A DNA stretch of 10,332 bases from Cyclostephanos tholiformis. Taxonomy: Eukaryota > Bacillariophyta > Thalassiosirophyceae > Thalassiosirales > Thalassiosiraceae. Both the position numbers and the translations under genes were made by a program. Below are positions 6,851 to 10,332 of this stretch, piece by piece. The stretch covers positions 1 to 10,332 of the forward strand of contig JALLPB010001312.1 of NCBI GenBank assembly GCA_036939975.1. Direction: 5' to 3'. The notes under the pieces are model-generated. The model ran no database searches. It had not been told where the DNA came from and was given only the letters and a program-made list of their open reading frames with translations. Position 1 is the stretch's first letter; the number at the start of each line of letters is the position of its first letter.

Positions 6851-8767
6851 AGACCGGTGCCGCCGTCTTTGGTAATATTATATTCGGGTCCGAATATCCC
6901 GACCATAGCCTGTGCTACTCGCCTTCGCCCTTAGCAAGTCGAAGCAACAACGTAAACTTAGTGAGGGAGACGGTGAATGGAAAAATCCTAAGCTTTGACA
7001 AACCAGTGTCACCCAAAAAAACAACAGACGAAGAAACATCTATTAAAGCTGTTCCCCTTCCAAAGAATCCAAGATCTCGAGGTCGTCCTGCAACGGCAGC
7101 TGGGTTTCCAAAGCTTACTCAAATTGGAGTTCGTCCTACAACGGCAGCTGGATATAGGCAGAAGGATTCTGGCACAGACACAGAAACAAATATTGAAGCC
7201 TTTCTTCGTCAAAGGAATCCAAGATCTGAAGGTCGTCCCGCAATGGCAGCTGGGTTTCCAAAGAATACTCGATCCGTAGATCGTCCAACAACGACAGCTA
7301 ATCGTCAACAGGATCCTGGCGTCAGTGACAGTGTCAACCCCGCCATTACTGGTGCACGTAAATCAAAAGAAATTTTTTTAAAGGAAACATCGATGTCTGT
7401 AGCGGAACTTCGACAACAGCGTCGGCGTGAGAAAGAGGAAGTGGTAGCATTTAATGTCAAAGCAGAAGAGACGCGAAGAGAGGTAATTGAGCTGCGAAAA
7501 AAACTGAGCGAGCGCTTCCGACAAGCGAAGGTAAATCGAGAGCAAAGATTGCGTGAGGAACACCTTACCAAAATTGAGAATGAAATTAAGTTTAAGTCTC
7601 AGGTCCACGTCGAGCACAAACAAACTCTCAAAGAGCTGGAGGAAGCGAGGCGTAGAATGTCCGTGGATGCTAGATCAAAGCTCCGGAAGAATCATCGTGA
7701 GGGGAAAGAACGTTTGAAGCTTTTATCGATCCAAGAAGATCAAGCACTTTTTGATGAAAGGCATGCGAGTAGTGTTGCAGTACAAACTACCAGGCTGGAA
7801 AATGCGTCGAATCGGCGTAAAAGCTTTGCATTTAGGAATGGTGATGCTCGAAGGATAAGGGAGCTTTTTGCCCAAAAAGAGATGGAAAGGATGCACGAAG
7901 AGCGTGAAAGCTACGAGCTCAAGTGGGCGGGCGAGCGCGATGCCGATGAATACAGGAAACTGATGGATGAGAAGAGGAGGGATAGTCTCAAGTTTCGCAC
8001 TCAAGAAGCTGCAATGCATGCTGCTGTGATGCATGAGCTTATAAGCTTAGCACAGGAGAGAGAGCATGAGTCATACATGCTCAAGTGGGCTGGAGAAAAT
8101 GATGCTAAGAAGTATATAGTTGATCTTGCGGAGCTCCGTCGTCAATCACTTGCATTTAGAAATGCTGAAAGCAAGAGGCAACGCAGTATTGATGAGGAAA
8201 TGAGAGTGAAGAACTTGAATCAAATCGTTCAGAATGAGGAGCTTAATGCTGCTTGTAAGTGATGATATTTTTATAGATTCATCTTTCTTTCATTTGCATT
8301 ACTTAAAATTATGTCTGGGTTCGGTTTGTGCAGGCCAAAGGGATGTTCGGCAGTACCAAGAGGAGTGTGCCGCACGAGATCGTGCATCGCTCAGGCTACG
8401 AGGGAAGATTAATTTTGCCAGCAGACTGCAAGCGGAGAACGATAGGCAAGTTGAGCTACTTGCAGCGCATCAGAGTCACTTGCTTGACACAGCAGCATGG
8501 AAGGATGTCAATGAATATCTTGCAGAATGCAAACTGCGAAAGCGGCTTTCCTTGGCGTTCAGAGCAAAAGAGAAGCGGCGGCATTTCCTGATCGAAAAAA
8601 AACAGGCAGAAGTGAGAGTGCAGAAGCAACATCGGGATACACTGTATAGATCAGAAGATGCGCGAAATGTGGAAATGGCCAATCTAAAAGAAAAGGCACG
8701 CCTTGCTCTTGAGTCATTCAAACGGCATCCCAACTGCACATTTGGTGCAAACCCCTTTGTGGGATAA
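6847..8767 (+). CDS. Long alpha-helical protein with exact 54-residue repeats, two exons, 613 aa
   Basis: Exons are 6847-8254 and 8334-8767. Residues 1-180 are Pro/Ser/Arg-rich and probably disordered, with RP[A/T]xAA-like motifs at 80, 96, 130 and 146. Residues 185-600 are highly charged and almost free of Pro and Gly, which predicts long helix. From residue 248 a 54-residue unit repeats: [S/N]xxLxxAxxxD[A/V]xxY...RRxSLxFR. Its Ser positions are 272, 326, 380, 434, 488 and 542; Asp 365, 419, 473 and 527; Tyr 369, 423, 477 and 531. A degenerate early unit (KKLSERFR, Ser221) and a late one (near 594) flank these. There is no signal peptide, membrane segment or catalytic motif. A cytoskeletal or scaffold role is inferred from shape only. 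The start is the first ATG in frame, with a weak context. I do not recognise the family. Confidence 0.85.
7066..7310 (+). repeat. Nested in-frame duplication (150 bp and 48 bp) in the N-terminal coding part
   Basis: The segment starting AATCCAAGATCT at 7066 recurs at 7216, an offset of 150 bp or 50 codons, with few differences over about 40 bp. Inside it, CGTCCT[G/A]CAACGGCAGCTGG recurs 48 bp (16 codons) later. The protein effect is four RP[A/T]xAA-like motifs (80, 96, 130, 146) with spacing 16-34-16. Confidence 0.8.
7588..8725 (+). repeat. 162-bp (54-codon) coding repeat array, interrupted by an intron
   Basis: The unit is clearest in protein, but nearest neighbours still match in DNA: CTCAAGTGGGC occurs at 7918-7928 and 8080-8090, exactly 162 bp apart. 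At least six units keep strict 54-residue spacing, and the register survives the intron at 8255-8333. Confidence 0.85.
8255..8333 (+). other. Phase-1 intron of the helical-repeat gene, 79 nt
   Basis: The donor is GCTT|GTAAGT and the acceptor TTTGTGCAG|GCC. Splicing joins T and GC into Cys470. It also keeps the 54-residue repeat spacing exact across the junction (Ser434 to Ser488, Asp419 to Asp473), which is strong independent support. Without splicing, the first frame stops at 8260-8262. Confidence 0.93.
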
Positions 8768-9033
8768 ATTGATTAGATGCTACACTGTCACAGTTTATTG
8801 ACGATGGAGAATTGATGATTTACATGTTTTGCAAAAGATTTCGTCGCAGAAGTGGAGCAGCTTTTATAATAACTGCATAATCACGTTTTGCAGGACACAT
8901 GAATTCTTTGTTACAATGATAAATAGTCAGCCACAGCCTTCGAGCCAAGCTAATTTTGTTCATTACAATTTAGTTCTCACATTTTCCATCGCTACAATAT
9001 TAACTTGGGTTTGTGTGAGAGTTGAGAGAGTTG

Positions 9034-9070
9034 TTGTGTCAACACAAGTGATGTCACCCAGACCTGGGTG
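9034..9070. repeat. Two adjacent short perfect inverted repeats
   Basis: TTGTGT-CA-ACACAA lies at 9034-9047 and CACCCAG-AC-CTGGGTG at 9055-9070, separated by 7 bp. The 2-nt centres are too tight for ideal RNA hairpins, so they look more like dyad protein sites, but stem formation with larger loops is possible. Confidence 0.45.
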
Positions 9071-10091
9071 CGTTCAGCTCTGGATTGAATACAGAGGTGC
9101 TAGTACATAGTGAATGAAACGCTTAATAATGATTGCATGGGTTACAGGGTTTAGTATGTTGTGAAGCAATGACAACCTGATAATTATTTTACCAAATTTT
9201 CCCAACGGAATACTCCTCCTCCAACCTGAACTCCTCCCATGGATTCAACTCATCCAAACCTGACACACTCATATTATTATGCTACTGCCTCAAGGTCTTG
9301 TCACAAGAATTAACACCAAAGGAACTTAAAAATCAGAAGCTTCTACACTGTCCTGTGCTTTTGCCTGCCTGTGTGAGCTAAAATAGTCAAAAAGATATGG
9401 ATGATGCTCTAGGGTATCAGTCTTATAATGGCTCAAAACCCACTTACCCAACTCTATCCTAGGCCATTAGGGCTAGGCAAAGTAAGAAAGAAAATGGAAT
9501 GAAGCCCGGATAAATGAAATTATGAACTTATAAGACTACAATTTTAGTTTGGAATTTGGAAAATAGTCAAAACCTACCCACTTGGCACCTGGGCCATTTA
9601 TAAAGTCACACTATCAGTTAGTAGCAGTATTATATCACACTACTTTTGCCACTTTCAATTGACTTCATGACAGCATAAAAGACTTTAATCTCCATCACCA
9701 TAAAAAACACCATCAGAATCTACTCACCGATCACATTGGATTGCTGAAATATAATTCCTAGAAGTCAAGTACTTCAAAATATACCTTTTTAATGATTTGT
9801 AACTCCTTAATAACTTAGTCTATATTTCTACTTCTTAATGTACCCCCCATCAGTTGAGAAGTCTGTTTTTGGCGATGATTTTCTTTCTCCTCCTTTCAAG
9901 CTTGGGCTTTTGAAACACCTCAACTTGCTCTTATGCACATCTAAACAACCCCTCTGGTTGGTGCAGCCCTCTTTCCTCTCCCTTATTGCCTAATTGCTGT
10001 TGTGTTAGCTTGCTGCTTCCCTCCTCCTCCTCTCAGCTGGTGCCTCTGCTTTCATTGTACCCCTCTGTTTTTTGGTTGTTGCATCACGTCA

Positions 10092-10203
10092 CATTGAATT
10101 GCATTGTATTGCATTGGATTGATTGTCACAATGCATCACATTGCACTGCAATGTATTGCATAGTCCCCTGCTGCATTGCAACACAATGTGTCACTTTGTG
10201 TTG
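10092..10203. repeat. 10-bp-phased CATTG/CAATG array with hairpin arms
   Basis: CATTG starts at 10092, 10102 and 10112, with ATTG at 10122. CAATG/CATTG/CAATG then start at 10129, 10139 and 10149. A near-perfect hairpin has arms 10131-10145 and 10147-10161 (13 of 15 pairs) around a single C. A second hairpin, CAACACAA/TTGTGTTG, lies at 10179-10186 and 10196-10203. Confidence 0.65.
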
Positions 10204-10332
10204 TTTTTCTTTATGGGTTTCCCTCTCCCTCCACATCTTATCACACTGCTAAACAGTGACAACAATGAATGCTGTGATAAATAGGTGATTACTTATTTAT
10301 GGCTTTCAATTGATTGTTGTCTCTCCAAAAAC

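Larger units (their letters stand above)
8768..10332. other. AT-rich noncoding region
   Basis: No coding sequence can be supported in these 1.56 kb. The left part is probably the 3' UTR and terminator zone of the helical-repeat gene. It includes two small hairpins (9034-9070) and scattered near-repeats such as ATAGTCAAAA near 9382 and 9564. A pyrimidine-rich stretch (about 9950-10040) precedes the phased CATTG array. The 88-codon frame at 9986-10252 begins with TTG and is Cys/Leu-rich low-complexity sequence. Confidence 0.6.

Noticed and set aside
8234..8767. Separate 177-codon gene after the helical-repeat ORF
   Set aside because: The 54-residue register and the splice signals show it is exon 2 of the same gene; its first part is intron.
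10010..10037. Pyrimidine tract ending in CTCAG as a splice acceptor of a gene running off the right edge
   Set aside because: No open frame with domain-like sequence follows before the CATTG array.
9986..10252. 88-codon Cys/Leu-rich ORF at the right end
   Set aside because: It starts with TTG, and its composition simply reflects the pyrimidine-rich and CATTG repeat DNA.

Overview
The window looks like nuclear DNA of a stramenopile alga, most likely a diatom and possibly a centric one. The evidence is a DUF6818-type SANT-like gene of the kind abundant in diatoms and oomycetes, small spliceosomal introns with GTAAGT donors, a carbohydrate-sulfotransferase-like type II membrane protein, and loosely spaced eukaryotic genes with AT-rich intergenic DNA. 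The organism call is inference. Nothing in the window is bacterial, and no rRNA, tRNA or CRISPR array was seen.

Layout, left to right. (1) Minus strand, 67-1015: a DUF6818-like gene whose frame changes between about 562 and 657, through either a 55-nt intron or a 1-nt indel. Its upstream DNA (1037-1260) is dense in short direct repeats and palindromes. (2) Minus strand, 1486-3393: a two-exon diacylglycerol kinase of 596 residues. (3) A compact head-to-head promoter region at 3394-3677. (4) Plus strand, 3678-5453: an intronless 591-residue Golgi-type sulfotransferase. (5) About 1.4 kb (5454-6846) with no recognisable gene. (6) Plus strand, 6847-8767: a two-exon, 613-residue alpha-helical protein. 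(7) About 1.56 kb of AT-rich noncoding DNA (8768-10332), ending in a CATTG/CAATG array with near 10-bp phasing and a long hairpin.

The genes do not form an obvious pathway. The kinase phosphorylates diacylglycerol in lipid signalling. The sulfotransferase should act in the Golgi lumen on glycans. The repeat protein looks structural or scaffold-like. The kinase and sulfotransferase share a divergent promoter region and a GC- and CpG-rich block (about 2.5-5.4 kb) that begins inside the kinase gene, with AT-richer DNA on both sides.

The most unusual feature is the helical protein at 6847-8767. Six copies of an [R/K]-R-x-S-L-x-F-R-like motif sit exactly 54 residues apart (Ser272, 326, 380, 434, 488, 542), with other conserved positions in the same register, so it is a phased alpha-helical array carrying regularly spaced basophilic kinase-type sites. 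Its N-terminal part carries a separate nested duplication of an RPxTAA motif. I do not recognise this repeat as a named family.
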